Of a DNA stretch of 64,000 nucleotides, positions 13,859 through 25,563 are shown in pieces; position 1 is the first letter of the stretch; every line of letters starts with the position of its first letter. The notes beneath the pieces are model-generated. The model saw nothing but the letters and a program-made list of their open reading frames with translations, was not told the DNA's origin and did not search any database. The stretch comes from Gloeophyllum trabeum ATCC 11539 (Eukaryota > Basidiomycota > Agaricomycetes > Gloeophyllales > Gloeophyllaceae). The position numbers and the translations under genes were made by a program. Location of the stretch: positions 2,438,784 to 2,502,783 of the forward strand of contig NW_006920412.1 of NCBI RefSeq assembly GCF_000344685.1, written 5' to 3'.

Positions 13859-16800
13859 TCATTGTTCGTCCTCATCAGGCGTGGTCCTGGTCTCCTCGGC
13901 AGAAGCACTCGTTGGCGGGCTCCCACTATCTGGGTTCCCCTGGTGTTCATGTTCGTCCGGAGCGGAGCCCGTGTATGCACCTTCTTGCGCGGATGGCTCT
14001 TCTTCCAATTCATCAACACCATTGATCTCATGTGTCCACTCGGATAGTTCAGGGGACCGCGGGCTTCCTATATCTTCTGATGAATCATTTCCAGATCGTG
14101 TACGAAGTCTTCGGCGGGTCCGCCGAGGCATCGAGGTTGCGGAAGGCGACGGTGATATAGGAGCGAAACCGTCCGACTTCAAGGAGGCCAACATGTTCGC
14201 GGCGATGGCCGCGGCGTCGGCGCCATCGTTGGAACTGAAATTCAGGCCGCCGTCGAGATTCAGCTCCAGCGGTGCAGGAGGAGGTCGATTTGCAGAGTTA
14301 TTCGCAGGACGACGAGCACGGCGCGCCCGTCTTCCTACATGATCGCCGTTTCTCAACTTCTCCAGCAAAGTATCGAGTACAGCTGTATCTTCGACCTCTT
14401 GGGCGCTGCTGGCTTCGAGAGCTTGCTCTTTCCGCAGTCGGGCTGCTTCTTGAGCTTGTATTCGTTTCTCCCTAGCAGCTCTCTCCTCTGCCACGGACTG
14501 GTTCTCCGATTTGCATTTCTGAAGGACATGTCAGAGCAATCCACTAGGTGCGAAAGGGCACACATACCTTGTAAGAAGTCACGAAAGTCTTGAAGATGCC
14601 GTAGAACTCCGAGGAGGTCATGCTCTTCTCATCCTCTCCATAATATCTGATTACCTCCGTGAATGTCGTGTCGGCTGCGTTCACGTCATCCGTGAGATCT
14701 TCAAGCAGACTGCTTGCTTTGCCGACAAAACCCCACATTTGCCTAGCGTATTCGTCGATTCGGTCAGGGTCTGAAAAGTGGTCTGCGAGCTCTTGGCGGA
14801 TACGTTCTAGACCGGTACGCAGTTCCGACAAGCCTTTCCGCACGTCCTGGAGGTTTACTGTCATGGAGGAAACGATCAGAACATCATGGTCAACACCTCA
14901 AGGACACTGGGTTCAAACCTCGATAAGCTTCCGCAGGTTTGGCCAACTCATCTAAGAAGGCTTCCATGTCCGGCATGTGGTTTGCCACAGTCCGCTCTAA
15001 GAAGTGAAGTAAAGTCGTATTATTGACAGACTTCGTGTCTACCAGCTAATGGTTGCGATGTCAGTTAGCGGAGAAAACCTCTGCGAACTGGGACTTGCCT
15101 TGTTTATGCTACTAACTCGGAAACCAAACGCTCCTCCCTTGACACCGGTACTATTCATATAGTTACCGATGAACAGGATCAACTGAAAGCACAGGTTGTC
15201 TGATGAGACCAGTGGCCACATAGAATAGCATGTAGCACGCACACTTAGTAAATCCTTGAAGTGTTGTGCATGGAAAAGAGCATCTCCCGCTTCACTGAGT
15301 TTCCGAGTGGAGTCATCCAATAATGTCCAATGCTCTTGGAATCGGACCTTATAGAGCATCCCTTCTACCCGGGGTGCAAGCCGATCAATTTGTATCAACT
15401 TCACCATGAGCCGGTCAGATGGATGTAGTCCTGCGAGCTCCTCTGCATCCGCATTCCGGTAGACGTTCAGCTTACCGACCTAGAGTGGAGTATAGTCCAG
15501 TCAAAATTACGCCACAGGAGGTAATGGGAGAACAGACCTGCTCTGGGGTTGGAAGCACAGGTTTCAATTCACTCAAGAATACCTCGGTGCAAAGCTCTTG
15601 ATTAAACTGTTGAATCCTGCGAGCAATCTCCTCGGGCTCCAGCTGCCTGACACGCTGTATAAGGATTTCTACGCAGCTGTTGAGCCGACATGCGTAGATA
15701 AGACACAAGTGGTGCTTACCGACTCGCTTCTTGGTTTGTGGATCAAGGACACTCTTGAGCTCGGCACGTTTCTGCTTGGCTGGATGACTTCAGTAGTGGT
15801 ATGAGAGCCATGGTAGATGATACCTACCCATCAGGTTCATCACCAACTGCTTGGCTTTGAAGTCCTCCTCAATCTCATTCCAGATGCCGTCGATGCGAAG
15901 CCTCTGAATCCACTCTTTCTCCTTGTCGGGTTCTCCGTCATTGAAGACGGTATGCGTGGCTTGCTGCTGAGGCAGCTTATCCCATTGCAATTGCTTGAGC
16001 TTCTTGCTGGGCGTTATGGGCATATCCTTACGGGCGGAGAGGAGCATATTCAGATTTGAACCCAACAACATTGATGCACGCGTTGAACCAGGGGCAGAGG
16101 ACGGAGGTGTGAATCCCTTGCCTGGCGGAGGAGGGGGAGGCGGGGGAGGTATCGCGGAACCAACGGTCGGTATGGAGAAGGCGCCGGGTGGTGGTGGTGG
16201 AGGAGGAGGTGGTGGTGGTGGTGGCGGCGGCGGCGGCGCTGACACTGAGCCCATAGAGGGTGGTGGAGGAGGAGGAGGCGGCGGAGGGGGGGGAGGAGGG
16301 GCCATGGCAGAAACTCCCTCACCCTCTTCAGGGAGAGGAGGAAGAGTGGGAGAATGTTGTGGGCTACCATCAGAGGACGGCGGACGACCACGAGCTGCCA
16401 ACTGCTTCCGGAGTTGCTCTGCCAAAGAACCAGGAGGCGCTGAGATCCGCGAGCTATCGACTGAGGTGGTCGAACTGACAGATGTGGGGTGGGTTTCTTC
16501 TGTGAGATTCGTATATCCACTTCGACTTGACTGTCGTCCGTAGTCGCTCTCCGCGTCCTGATCCTCTGGCACTACCGAGCCGTCACTCTGTTCGGCTTGA
16601 TCATCCGTAGGTGGCAATAGCAGATCACCATGCCTCGTAGAATTACTTGGACCCGGAGTGGGTGGTAACTTACGTCTTGGCGATCCTCTTATGCTCCGCG
16701 GACTGGACAAGACGCCGTCCCGAGGAGGATACTAAGAAAGTCTTCAGTCTCAGTCAAGGGAGGCAAGGACGAAACACATACTAGCTTCACGCCAGCAGCT

Positions 16801-19636
16801 AATTGCTGCTGGATCTGTTCCTGCACCATCTCCTCGTCGGCATCCATGAACTGCGACGTTCGGCCTCCTTGAGCCTCTGACATCCGTGTCATCTTAGGCG
16901 CCTTAGATCGACGCTTACTCGAATGAGGCCTCCTCCTGATATTACCCGCCTTTGTAGGGCTGCCATCTCCCTGGGCCTCGTCCGTAAGGTCCGAGTCATC
17001 CTCCTCACCCTCAACTCCGTCCCTATTCTTTCTCCGCTTCCTCTTCTCGCGACCTTCCAGGATGCTGATGGTCCTATTCCGCTCGAAGTGCCTGTCAAGG
17101 TTATCCATGAGCGTCTTTCTGTCCACCCCGCTGCTGTTGTCCAAGATCTTCTCCACACCGTTGCCCACCTCTCTGAGCATCCTAAATAGCTCCATAATCT
17201 GTGCTTCCAGCTGGGCGATCTGCTCTTCATACCCGGCCTTCTGAGTGTCCAACTGTCCCTGCAATCGCTGGATTGTCTCCCGCGCCCCCTGGAGCCTCTG
17301 CTCCAACTGCTCAGTCCTTGCCTTCAGCTGACCCACGAGACCCTCGCCTCCCTGGGCAACCTCGGCTTCCAAGGCTTGCTTCTCGAGCTGCAGCTGCAAG
17401 ACTTGTGACCGGTAAGCATTTGCCTCCTCTTCGAAGGCTTTCGCTTGGTCGGCGTTGTTGAACTGCGCAATTATCCTGTCGACCGAATAGCCAAACCTGT
17501 GTTCAGCACCTCCGAGCTTGGCATCCATGACAACGTCCTTGACGAGGGTATCCAGCATCTGGTAGTAGTGAGTCATCGTCGGGCCTTCCGCATGGATCAG
17601 CAGGAAATGCTGAAGCATAGAAAGCAGATAAGTCCGCGCCTCCGAGTCTTCTGTCTTCTTCAAGACCGCGTTGTACACATCGTCGATGCTGCTCAGGTTC
17701 TGCAGGGTCTGCTCATCCAGACGTTCGCGCAAGAGCGCCTCGTCCTCCTGGATCATCTCTTGGAGCTTCTGCATCTGCTGGTCAAGTGAAATCACGTTCA
17801 GTTCCCGACACAGCGCTAGGATCCGCTGCAGACCAGCAGCTTCCATTTGCGAGCGCTGGTGCAGGCGGACGTCGGTGTCTTCGACATCTTCGAGGAAGGA
17901 GTTGACGAGCATGAGATTGGCGAGCTGACAGGCACTTTAGGAACCGTGGGGCAACCAGGGAAAAAAAGGCTTACGCACCACATACTCGTTCAGACCGCCG
18001 TCGAGAGCGCCGGTCTTCTTGACCTCTTCACTTGCACCGACGAGAGTACCCATCTTACCCCGGCCCTGTAACGTCCTTTCCCAGGTCTTGAACCAGTATG
18101 CATAAGGAGACGGCGGTTCACCATTATTCTTACTCAAGTCCTCTAGAGCGCTGAGAACGTGGTTATAGATATAACCCTGCTTCCAGTACGCGAGAAAAGT
18201 CAGGGTCTCCGCTATAATCCGGCGGGTGCCTAGATGGGGGCTATTCATGCTAGAGGCTAGTTGGGTGACCGTGGCAGAATGGGCAATCGCCTCCTTCGTG
18301 CCCAGCTGTAAAGCGAACTGAGCGTTACTATCCAGAAACGAATAATGTGCCCCACAAACTTTGTTGTTCAGGATCTGCTTCAGACATTTTGCCGTCTCAT
18401 ATTCCAATTCCGTATCAATCTCCCTCCTACACTGCGTATCAGCAACAGGCCAAGCGTATACGACGGACGACAGCGAACCTGTTCATGCCTTTCTTGGCGA
18501 TATGTTGCAGTGTCTGCGCCAGGACAGATACACCGCGCAAGTCGAGGAAGTGTTGAAACCACCTAAACACGTAGGGTTGGGACGTTGAATGTAAACGAAA
18601 TCAGAGACACGCACCCTACTTCCCCGCTCCGCAGAGACACGAGCAGATGCGATATCTGCTTGGTAGTTATGGTGTGATCCATGAACTTCTGGACATAGAA
18701 CTCGGGAGAGCCTTCCTCAATGAGAGTAGGCTGTCCGGTGGCCATCTGCCTCCTCGTCTGCTCCTCCCGCTTCTTCTCGTCCTTCCGGCGCACCTGCTCG
18801 TGGTTGACGACAAGCTGCCACTTCTGGTCGATGGATATAGTATCTGGGATCTTCACGCCCCGAGCCTCGACGACGTTCTCGAACAGCGCCTCGATCTCCT
18901 CGTCGTTTTCCGGCCGAGGGAGGAAGAACTCGTCCTTGTCCTTGTGGTGGTGATGCAGGCCGAGCGACAGATGCGAGAGGTGCCCGTGCGAGTCGAACGA
19001 GGAGAGCGAGGGGGCATAACGCGAGCCACGGTTCCCGTCTGAGCGGGTCGTCATTCCGGAGGCAGGGCGGATGGTAGCGCTGGACGTAGAGGCGGAGGGC
19101 GTAGATGGCAGGGCATGCTGCGCAAATTCCGGAGTCCCAGGGCTCCTGTGATCCAGGGATGACGAAGACGAGGACGCCTCGCTGCGCCTCAGGTGTCGCC
19201 CATTCGTGTATGACGGTGTCTGCCTCCCGGAGCCGGAGGTCAAGGTGGTGGCAGAGGACGACGCGGAAGGCACGGAACTGTTGTACAGCGTCGTCGAGTC
19301 CGTGCTGAACATCGAGTTGCTGGGAGATGCTGATCGGGCATACGGGTGATTCGGCTGGACATAAGGCTGAGCATACACACGGTCTCTCTCCGCCTTCGAC
19401 TTGGCCAGGGTGGCAATATTCAAGGGCGTGCCAGTAGCGGTGAGAGTTGGGTTAGTGATAGGTGCGGATATGTACGGGCCCTGACCCTTGAGTCCCTGCG
19501 ATCCCGTCCCGACTGGAGCTGGAGAGCGGGGCGGCGGCGCGAGCTTGTCATACGGCACGGAGCGTTCGTTGAGGTCCTGGCCCGAGAGCGAGGAGCCGCG
19601 AGGCCTGCCCTTCTTCCTCCCGAATATGCTGTCCAT
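13859..19636 (-). CDS. Diaphanous-related formin (Bni1/SepA-type)
   Basis: Actin nucleator and elongator for cables, polarity and septation. The start is at 19636 (MDSIFGRKKGRPRGSS). A Ser-rich N-terminus is followed by the GTPase-binding and FH3 region (LFENVVEARGVKIPDTISID and on, 18.9-17.0 kb, armadillo-like), then a coiled coil of Gln/Glu/Leu heptads (17.5-17.15 kb) and an FH1 of long proline runs (16.31-16.11 kb). FH2 (16.03-14.5 kb) includes KLKQLQWDKL and the hallmark GNYMN with GAFGFRVSSINK near 15.15 kb. The C-terminal tail holds a DAD-like motif (VLDTLLEKLRNG then RRARRARR, 14.38-14.31 kb), so autoinhibition by FH3-DAD contact and release by Rho GTPases is expected. The stop is at 13859. 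Confidence 0.95.
14309..14377 (-). other. Formin DAD-like autoregulatory motif
   Basis: LDTLLEKL followed after seven residues by the basic cluster RRARRARR matches the amphipathic helix plus basic patch of a diaphanous autoregulatory domain. It sits in the expected position downstream of FH2. Confidence 0.7.
16105..16312 (-). repeat. FH1 polyproline tract (G-rich on plus strand)
   Basis: Three proline runs of roughly 9 to 17 residues separated by short Ser/Val/Gly linkers. FH1 stretches bind profilin-actin and feed FH2. At DNA level it is an imperfect (GGN)n array on the plus strand, prone to replication slippage and a possible G-quadruplex former. Confidence 0.9.
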
Positions 19637-20762
19637 CTGGGAGAACTGCGAGAGAGGAAAGGCTCAGGAGCGGCGCGGCGGACAGATCGAGACCAGTCCG
19701 TTTCAGGTTCCGGGGTTGGCTGACAGTCCAAAGTAGAAGTCCGCGGAATGAGTCGTGAAGATAAACAAATCAGAAAGACAAAGCCAGAGTCATAGCCCAG
19801 AAACAACGAACGCAAGCAGAGGACCAGAGGAGGGAGTGATGGAATGGATATCTTCTTGTTCGTCGTTGCCACCGTTGCCGGGTTCGCGACAACAACTGTC
19901 AACAACGCGTATCCCAAGTCCGAGCCTCGAGGTTACTGTACGATGTCGTTCAAGCCGACGTCGTCGTGCTCTTTATTCCCAGTCTGTGTTTCCTTGACTG
20001 GAAACGCTCGAGTATCGCAGAGCCAATGCCAATGGCGATGTGCTGGACATATTGTAGGGGATGACAGCCGTTCTCGGCTTAGACCCGCAGGCTCTTATAC
20101 CAGCGTTCTTGGGACGCCGTGCTTATAGGTCGTCACTACACGGACAACCTTCTTGAGTTCAAATATTCCCCTATACTCAGCTTTGTGGGGCATTTGACAT
20201 AGGTTGGCCTTCATGAACTGAAATGAACGATCAAGTTTCGATCAAGGATGAAGGATAGAGTCTGAGGCCTTGAGTCCTGAGGAGTCACCCATGTCCGGGT
20301 TATTTCAGCTATTGTCCGGTGCGTACTATCTCTCCGGTTCTGTTTCTGCCGCCTGGGACCTGCTGTTGCAGCTTTGGCTTGAGAATCGCTCGAGGCTTGT
20401 GCAGCTGTGACGGACTTGAATGATTGTATACGGACATTTTTGCTTCGTTATTGCCATATAATGAGAGCCTTCACTCTGTATACTCGACCCGTACCGGCAT
20501 GCGTGCGTAGTACATTGTACATTCCTCCGCGCAGTCTGAGTTTGCCACAATACCGAGGCTGGAAATCACCGGAAAAGGAAAACGGACTGCCAAGACGAAG
20601 CCAAGAAGGGCACAGCCACCTCCGCGCCACCGCCGGCAAGAAAGCCTCGCGTCGGGGTGGTTGCTTCCAGCCTTTATTCCGTCAATCGTTTCGTTCGTTC
20701 CAACCCCCCGTCTTTCGCTTCAGCTGCCCCCTCTTTTGCTTCGTTGACCACGACCTTCAGCC
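19637..20762. other. Divergent promoter region, formin / PEBP-like 1
   Basis: 1.1 kb between two divergently oriented start codons. Pyrimidine-rich leader sequence (CTTTCGCTTCAG and similar) precedes the PEBP-like start. No coding exon or RNA gene could be supported. Confidence 0.55.
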
Positions 20763-21912
20763 ATGTTCTCTCGCACGCTCGCATTTTCTCTGTCCCTCGT
20801 CGCCCTCGTCGCGGCCCAGGAAAAGTACGGCCCCGCCGACCTGCAAACCGAGGCGAGCCAGGCGCACCTCCAGCAGAGCGGCATCGTGCCCTCCCTCCTG
20901 CCCAGCTTCAACCCAGTCGGCTACTTGAACGTCACCTTCCCGGCTGTGGGGCCCATTGCGCCCGGCCAAGCTCTCTCTGAAGACCGTACGTGCCCGCGCG
21001 AGTCTGTTGCCGTCCTATGGCTGACTTTGCTCTCCTAATGCGTCCTCGTGTCGACTTCTGGCTGCTTGACGATATGCAGAGGTCCATGAGCAGCCCAGCA
21101 TCGTCTTCACCGCTGCCAACTCCTCCAGCACCTACAACGGGACCACCACCGTCATCATGGCCGACGCGGGACCCGTTGGCACGGACGAGAGCCAGGGCCA
21201 GACGAGGCACTGGCTCGTCTACGGCGCCAGCCTCTCTGGTGGGCCGCCTTCTCTCCAGACGTTTTACACATGATGCTGACATAGGCGGCGCAGGCAACGG
21301 TCCGTACACCCTCGACACCACTACGGGCACGAACGTCACCGAATACGCTGGCCCTGCCCCTCCCCCCGGCAGCGGTGCCCATCGGTGAGCGTGCTATCCT
21401 ACCGTACCCGCTCGCAGTACTAAGCCCTATGGGAAGCTACGTGATCATGCTCTTCGAGCAGACCGACAGCTTCAACGAGCCCGGCGACGCCGGCACCGGC
21501 GTGCAGACCTTCAACCTCACCGGCTACATCCAGGTATATGCCCTCCCTTCCCATCTATCTCCGCCCAAACGCTAACCCACGTTGACAGTCCAGCGGTCTC
21601 GGCCCCCTCTACGCCGTACGCACCCTCCAAACCTTGCTGGGAGCTCACACTAACGCTCTTCTTTAGGCGACATACTTCACCGTTGAGAACGGCACGGCCA
21701 CCGCCACGCCCTCGTCCACCGCGCCCGTGCAGACGTCCACCCTCCCCGCCTTCCAGGCCGTTTCCGGCTCCGGCACGGGCACCGCGAGCGGGTCAGGCCA
21801 CTCCCCCAGCTCGACCGGCGGCTCTGGCTCTAACGGCGCTGCTTCGGTCAAGGTGAACTTGGCTGCTGGGATGCTTGCGGCGCTTCCCCTGCTCGGGGCT
21901 GCGTTGTTGTAG
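20763..21912 (+). CDS. Secreted, GPI-type PEBP-like protein (paralogue 1)
   Basis: Member of the phosphatidylethanolamine-binding-protein-like family common in basidiomycetes. A signal peptide (FSLSLVALVAAQ) is followed by DLQTEASQAHLQQSGIVPSL, which recurs in the two downstream paralogues. The core keeps the PEBP landmarks: a DAGP segment with the Asp-x-Pro region, and GSGAHRYVIMLFEQ with the GxHR motif, joined across an intron near 21.385 kb. The C-terminus is Ser/Thr/Gly-rich and ends in a hydrophobic tail (MLAALPLLGAALL), typical of GPI attachment, so a cell-wall or surface location is inferred. At least four short introns. No enzymatic activity is expected; the ligand is unknown. Confidence 0.85.
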
Positions 21913-24673
21913 ACGCCGAAGTGAGGGAGGAGCGTTTTGTATCTTGGACACGAGTTACGATGAGTAACGTCCGCTGTAGCCTCGGCAACGAACTTTAGCA
22001 TATCGCGTCGCATAATAGTATAGCTTTGTATCGTTCTTGTGCACAAGTTTAGACGAGCCTTCCCAAGGGCCAGTGGTCGAGGAGAGAACGGTCGTCCGGG
22101 CTTGCACCAGACGTTCACGGCAGGAGGCCTATCGGGCCTTGCGTTGCGAATTTGCGATGGCGCGGACGGTAGCCATCCGTCCACGTGTCGGCGTAACGTT
22201 TGTAGGATATGAAGAAGCTAAGACGGACGACGGGCGGCCGAGGATGCAGCGGTCAAATCCACGAGGATACGGTACGGTCCCACGTAGGTACCCTGCATTG
22301 TTTCGGCGCCGGGTGAAAGGAGAATCCTCGAGCTCGAGCTCGTGGCTGCCAGGCCATGAATGTCCGAAGAAAGGAGGGCATCTCGTCGTGTTCAAGTTCC
22401 TGGCGCGTTGTTCTCGTAAGAAAGACGACATGAGTCTGCCCGCGGGGAAGTGGACCATTCGATGAGGTGGTCAGCAATTCCGAGTGCCTTCAAGTTGTCG
22501 GTGGCCTAGAGAGCCTCAGACAGCGGGGAGGACTGTCGGGCTTGCATTGCGCGCGCGATGGCAGTGAAAACAGTAGGGAAGTCAATCATCGACAAATCGA
22601 CCTAGCTGCTAGCAGGGCAGGACGAAGACACAGTGGCGACCTAGAGCGGGAGCAACGTCGACCCACCTGGTATACTTGGTGCATACCGTCCAACATAAGT
22701 ACCTTGAATCTCCAGGCATCGCGAAAAAGTAGGATCCTCGTCATGGGATGGATCGCGAACAAGAAGAGCGCATACAACCATCCCCTAGAGAGCGTGGGTC
22801 CGGCGAGAGCCTGGTGTTGATCTGGAGGAAGGTTGTGGGGAACCAGCCATGATATCTACGCTAGATACCATGAAGGTTCGCTGAAGAGACCGCAAGGCTG
22901 GCGGCCGGAGAAAAGATTTCACAGTTGAGGAGAACTGCCTGAAAGGTGTCGAGACCGAACCGTACAGGACACATGAACAGGGGGGACCCGTGGCCACGGC
23001 CGGGTAAGTAAGCTCTGGAGGAGGGACGTTCGCGATACCGAAGGGAGTCGCAGGCGTGTCAGCAGTGCCCGCCAGAGGGTAAGTCGCGAAGCGGAAGACC
23101 GAGATACTCGTAGACCTCGAGTGCGCTCAGGACTTAAACACCACCCCGTTCCCTACCTGCAAGCCCAATTCGATCCCTGCATACAGTCTCTAACGTGAGT
23201 CAAGCAGAGTAAGCACGGACTTCATCGCGGCGAGGAACGCGCCTCGACGCGTGAGCAACCATTCACACGCGGGACCGCGTTCCTCTCCGTGATGCATCCA
23301 CATTCACGAAGAGGAGGAAAAGAAGAGATATCATTGTTTGCTCACCTTGCCATCCGTCTCGGCTTCACACTCGCATTAACCGCGCACGCCTACAAAGAAC
23401 GGTAAGTAAACAACATTCCAAAGTCCAGGAGGTAGACAACGAAACTCACCCGAGTCGACAGAGAAACCGCCTCGGTCTTGAGGACAAACGCCCTCCCCAC
23501 ACGGGGGCCCCGCCTCCCGCGTTCGCCCAGGCCCGCGCCCCAGAGCAGGCCTGGCGGGCGACCGCGGGAGGTGAGGTCGCGTGGCTGGGACGGAGGGGTC
23601 TGCCACTTACTCGTGTTTGCTGGGGTGGGCGGGGTTGGGATCTGTAGAAGGCTGTAGCTTGTTAGTGGTTAGTTAGCGGAGGTGTACCTGGAGAGGAGAG
23701 TGAGATGTGGGAAGTGTATAGCGGGAATGTTGTGATAGTCTGGAAGCAGGGGGGTTTAGCGGTTGGGAGTGTGTGTGAAAGATAGACTGATAGCAAACGT
23801 ACCGTAGCTTTCCGAGGATCTCTGCGGAGGCTAAGCTGAAAGGATAATACAGACGTCATTAACCCAGAGATACTGTGTGAAGGTGAGTACTGGCGGCGGG
23901 CAGATCAATCACGGGTCACGTACCAGTATCTATTCTACTCCAATCCGTCCTCCTCCAGACCTCTACTGGTAACACCCTGGATACATGCGCTGTGTATATG
24001 GGTTAGCACGTGGTAGGGTACGAGGAAGAAAGAAGAGATGTTACGAAATTTGCCAGAGCTGAAGGAGTGCTTAACGAATTGATAAGGAGCTGCACATCTA
24101 CGAGTAGCACATACCCTATAAAAGGTTAGCCACAGTCACAAGAACAATGAAAGGAAACACGACGTCTCAACGCCCCATCACCTTGCCCACACGCCTTATA
24201 CCCCACGTCTTCATCTGTAGGAGAATGGACAGGTGAGCAACCGAACATGAAGACAGAGGGCAAGAGGAGAGGTTACGCGTCGTCACTCGCTCACAACATC
24301 ATACCCTCGCATCATCCACAGCCAGATACAGAAGAAACCTCCAGCGAGTCAATCCGAGAACAAAACACAGGCTCCCGAGCGCCCCAACTTACACTGCGGG
24401 AGGCGGTTATGAACGGGCTCGAGATCGCCTTCGGATACAAAAGCACGTGAGGCAGCCCCCATCCCGGTACCTGTCCATCATCCTTCCACCTCGACTCGAA
24501 GTGCACGCGACGCGGGGCCCCGGTTGATGAATCGGACCTATCAAAGCTGAGAGGCTCGGGAAGGTGGACTGGTCAGCCAACACGGACACGGACATAGAAC
24601 ATGCCTCCCCCTTTACAACAGACAGATCAAGATACAAGCCCCAGCACTCGCTTCCTCACCGCGCGACCACTCC
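21913..24673. other. 2.8-kb region without an assigned gene
   Basis: Begins with the 3' side of PEBP-like 1. Between about 22.9 and 24.5 kb the minus strand holds a series of good splice donors (near 24.39, 23.93, 23.80, 23.61, 23.45 and 23.35 kb) and pyrimidine-rich acceptors, which suggests an unresolved spliced transcript. I could not join them into a recognisable protein. A perfect 10-bp inverted repeat lies at 23232-23285. Confidence 0.5.
23232..23285. repeat. Inverted repeat / hairpin
   Basis: GAGGAACGCG at 23232-23241 is exactly mirrored by CGCGTTCCTC at 23276-23285, with a second inner pairing of CGCGTG (23248-23253) to CACGCG (23266-23271). The total stem is 16 bp with an internal loop. 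Confidence 0.7.
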
Positions 24674-25009
24674 TCAGATCGCCACCGCCTGTGCCCTTCG
24701 AATCGCGTTTCTTCTGCACACAAACTTCTCGCCGCCCTGAACGGTGAACACCGCACGGACATTGACGACCTCCGCGAGGTCGCCCTGGCACTCGAAATCC
24801 AAAGAGAAATCGTACTTAGCGTCAATAATCCCGTCGTCGTCCTCCACAGGGGCTTTCTCCTTCCTCTCGCGCTTGAAGAGGCTCTTGAAGACGGAGGGGG
24901 CCTTGGGGGTGGGCGCGGGGCGGGCATTCTGGGGACCGGCCTGGATCATCTTGGGCATCGACAGGCAGCGGTCGCAGTTGGGGTGGGGGCACTGCATAAA
25001 GGTAGACAT
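24674..25009 (-). CDS. Small hypothetical protein (111 aa)
   Basis: Intronless frame starting MSTFMQCPHPNCDRC. The N-terminus has a Cys-rich CPHPNCDRC knuckle that could bind metal. A Pro/Lys-rich linker (PKAPSVFKSLFKRERKEK) follows, then an acidic patch (EDDDGIID) and a beta-like C-terminal half (YDFSLDFECQGDLAEVVNV, VFTVQGGEKFVC). No family was recognised. Support comes from an uninterrupted frame with balanced composition and C/G-rich third positions like neighbouring genes. A TG/GGTG simple repeat lies just upstream (25014-25050). Confidence 0.5.
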   Translation of the reverse strand: MSTFMQCPHPNCDRCLSMPKMIQAGPQNARPAPTPKAPSVFKSLFKRERKEKAPVEDDDGIIDAKYDFSLDFECQGDLAEVVNVRAVFTVQGGEKFVCRRNAIRRAQAVAI

Positions 25010-25563
25010 GTTTAGTGTGTGTGTGTATGGGTGTGTATGGGTGGTGGGTAGCTGGTAAGGCTAATCCTCGTGAAAGCTGGGTGCGCAGAATGCAGCAGAA
25101 GGCGACTATGAAAGTTCCTTGTCGGTCAGAGGCAAAGACGCGTCCATTTTATGTTCCTCGAGCCACGGCTGACTTGCACGTCGCGGGTGTGGCTGACCAG
25201 CCGTCCCGCACCGTCCGGGCCAGCCGCAGACCGTGGCGAGCGGGACAGACGCGATCGACGAGGCGCGCATCGCGATCTCCGGCCATCAAAAGTAAGTTGC
25301 CGGGGTGCTTCTCCAGATCCGGATCGGGGCCGACAACGTTGTGGAGCATCAGTCTCCGTCTCAGGGAAATGCAACGTTGAGCTGCCTCACGACTTCAGTG
25401 ACGTCATCGTTCTTTGACGATGCTGGAGTAGAGTGATGCAGTTTAGCTAGTCCGAGTCTTGCACCTGATCCTGTGTTTCCACCATCGTCCAATTTCATCA
25501 AACCTTGTATCATGTATAAGAGCGGCATTTACAGGCCACACATTTATCCCAAGAACAAACACA
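25010..25563. other. Divergent spacer between small hypothetical gene and PEBP-like 2
   Basis: Contains a TG-rich microsatellite at 25014-25050 and the promoter of PEBP-like 2, including TATAAG at 25515-25520. No further gene seen. Confidence 0.55.
25515..25520 (+). promoter_or_regulatory. TATA-like element of PEBP-like 2
   Basis: TATAAG lies 44 bp upstream of the ATG at 25564. Short fungal leaders make this plausible. No direct evidence of use. Confidence 0.4.

Noticed and set aside
22037..22465. 142-codon plus-strand frame after PEBP-like 1
   Set aside because: Arg/Ser-rich with an equally long opposite-strand frame, no motif, and no splice support; likely chance in GC-rich DNA.
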